Positions 63,782 through 64,000 of a DNA stretch of 64,000 nucleotides are shown one piece after another. A program made the position numbers and the translations under genes. The notes under the pieces are model-generated. The model did no database searches, was not told where the DNA came from, and saw only the letters and a list, made by a program, of their open reading frames with translations. The DNA is from Bradyrhizobium sp. dw_78 (GTDB lineage Bacteria > Pseudomonadota > Alphaproteobacteria > Rhizobiales > Xanthobacteraceae): NCBI RefSeq assembly GCF_018449525.1, contig NZ_JAAVUS010000013.1:80865-144864 (forward strand), given 5' to 3'. Each line of letters opens with the position of its first letter. Position 1 is the stretch's first letter.

Positions 63782-64000
63782 ATGATCCGGATCGTTCTGT
63801 TCCTGGTGTTGATCGCGCTGGCCGCTTCGGGCGCGGCCTGGGTTGCCGATCAGCCCGGCGCCATCGTGCTGTCATGGTCGGGCTGGCGCGTCGAGACCAC
63901 GCTGCCGGTGTTCGTGCTGGCGCTCGGCGTCGTCATCGTTGCCGCGATCATGGTGTGGTCCGCCCTGCGCGCGCTGTGGCGCACGCCCGGACGAATCCGG
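63782..64000 (+). CDS. hemY: HemY-type haem biosynthesis protein (partial, 3' end outside window)
   Basis: The first 73 codons (MIRIVLFLVLIALAASGAAW...) run to the window edge. The two hydrophobic helices, the WVADQPGAIVLSWSGWRVETTLPVFVLAL stretch between them and position after the mitofilin-like gene mark the HemY family of membrane TPR proteins. This is the HemY of the hemCDXY operon, not the oxygen-dependent protoporphyrinogen oxidase of the same name. It starts eight nt after the previous stop. Confidence 0.88.
   Translation, partial: MIRIVLFLVLIALAASGAAWVADQPGAIVLSWSGWRVETTLPVFVLALGVVIVAAIMVWSALRALWRTPGRIR

Overview
The window reads as a chromosomal segment of an alphaproteobacterium of the order Rhizobiales, most likely the Bradyrhizobium / Rhodopseudomonas / Nitrobacter group. 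Three things suggest this: the gene order maf-ppsR-(gap)-hemJ-rho-mnmE-mnmG-rsmG-parA-parB-holA, which is the replication-origin neighbourhood of alphaproteobacteria; the GC-rich, alpha-like proteins; and several families of short intergenic repeats that I associate, from memory, with Bradyrhizobium. No transposase, integrase, phage structural gene, CRISPR array or restriction/defence operon is visible. Nearly all of the window is core chromosome.

Region 1 (1-14.6 kb) is the origin and segregation cluster. It holds partial maf, ppsR, an AT-rich gap that is the best oriC candidate, hemJ, rho, mnmE, mnmG, rsmG, parA and parB, then (minus strand) holA, lptE and leuS. Four perfect 16-bp parS sites lie between 5.54 and 7.76 kb, one of them inside the rsmG coding sequence. 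hemE, expected beside hemJ in many relatives, is not here.

Region 2 (14.7-33.3 kb) carries signalling and housekeeping genes: a diguanylate cyclase without the usual inhibitory site, a YggS-type PLP protein, an L,D-transpeptidase, an OmpR-type response regulator, a cNMP-binding protein, xthA, lolA, ftsK and an aminotransferase. It continues with two tandem glnK genes ahead of one amtB, tesB, a UbiH-type hydroxylase, an alpha/beta hydrolase, a Trm112-like protein, a Lon-N-domain protein and a thioredoxin/TPR protein.

Region 3 (33.3-44.6 kb) is more accessory. It holds tRNA-Gly(GCC) followed by a start-less coding fragment and an isolated cpaB, then a sugar dehydrogenase paired with a dihaem cytochrome c, a ketopantoate-reductase-like gene, an SDR, a DsbA-like isomerase, and divergent DUF2239 and GST genes sharing a repeat-rich operator. 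An MFS transporter and gamma-glutamyltransferase follow.

Region 4 (44.6-64 kb) contains an UMF1-type MFS transporter, purH, a heparinase-II/III-like gene, rsmB, an SDHAF4-like gene, a second L,D-transpeptidase, a Kazal-domain protein, acs, topoisomerase IB, a roughly 460-bp structured non-coding element, a divergent XRE regulator/SDR pair, an EVE protein, gpsA, tsaD, hemD, a mitofilin-like gene and the start of hemY. Intergenic spaces throughout carry short inverted-repeat elements, itemised below.
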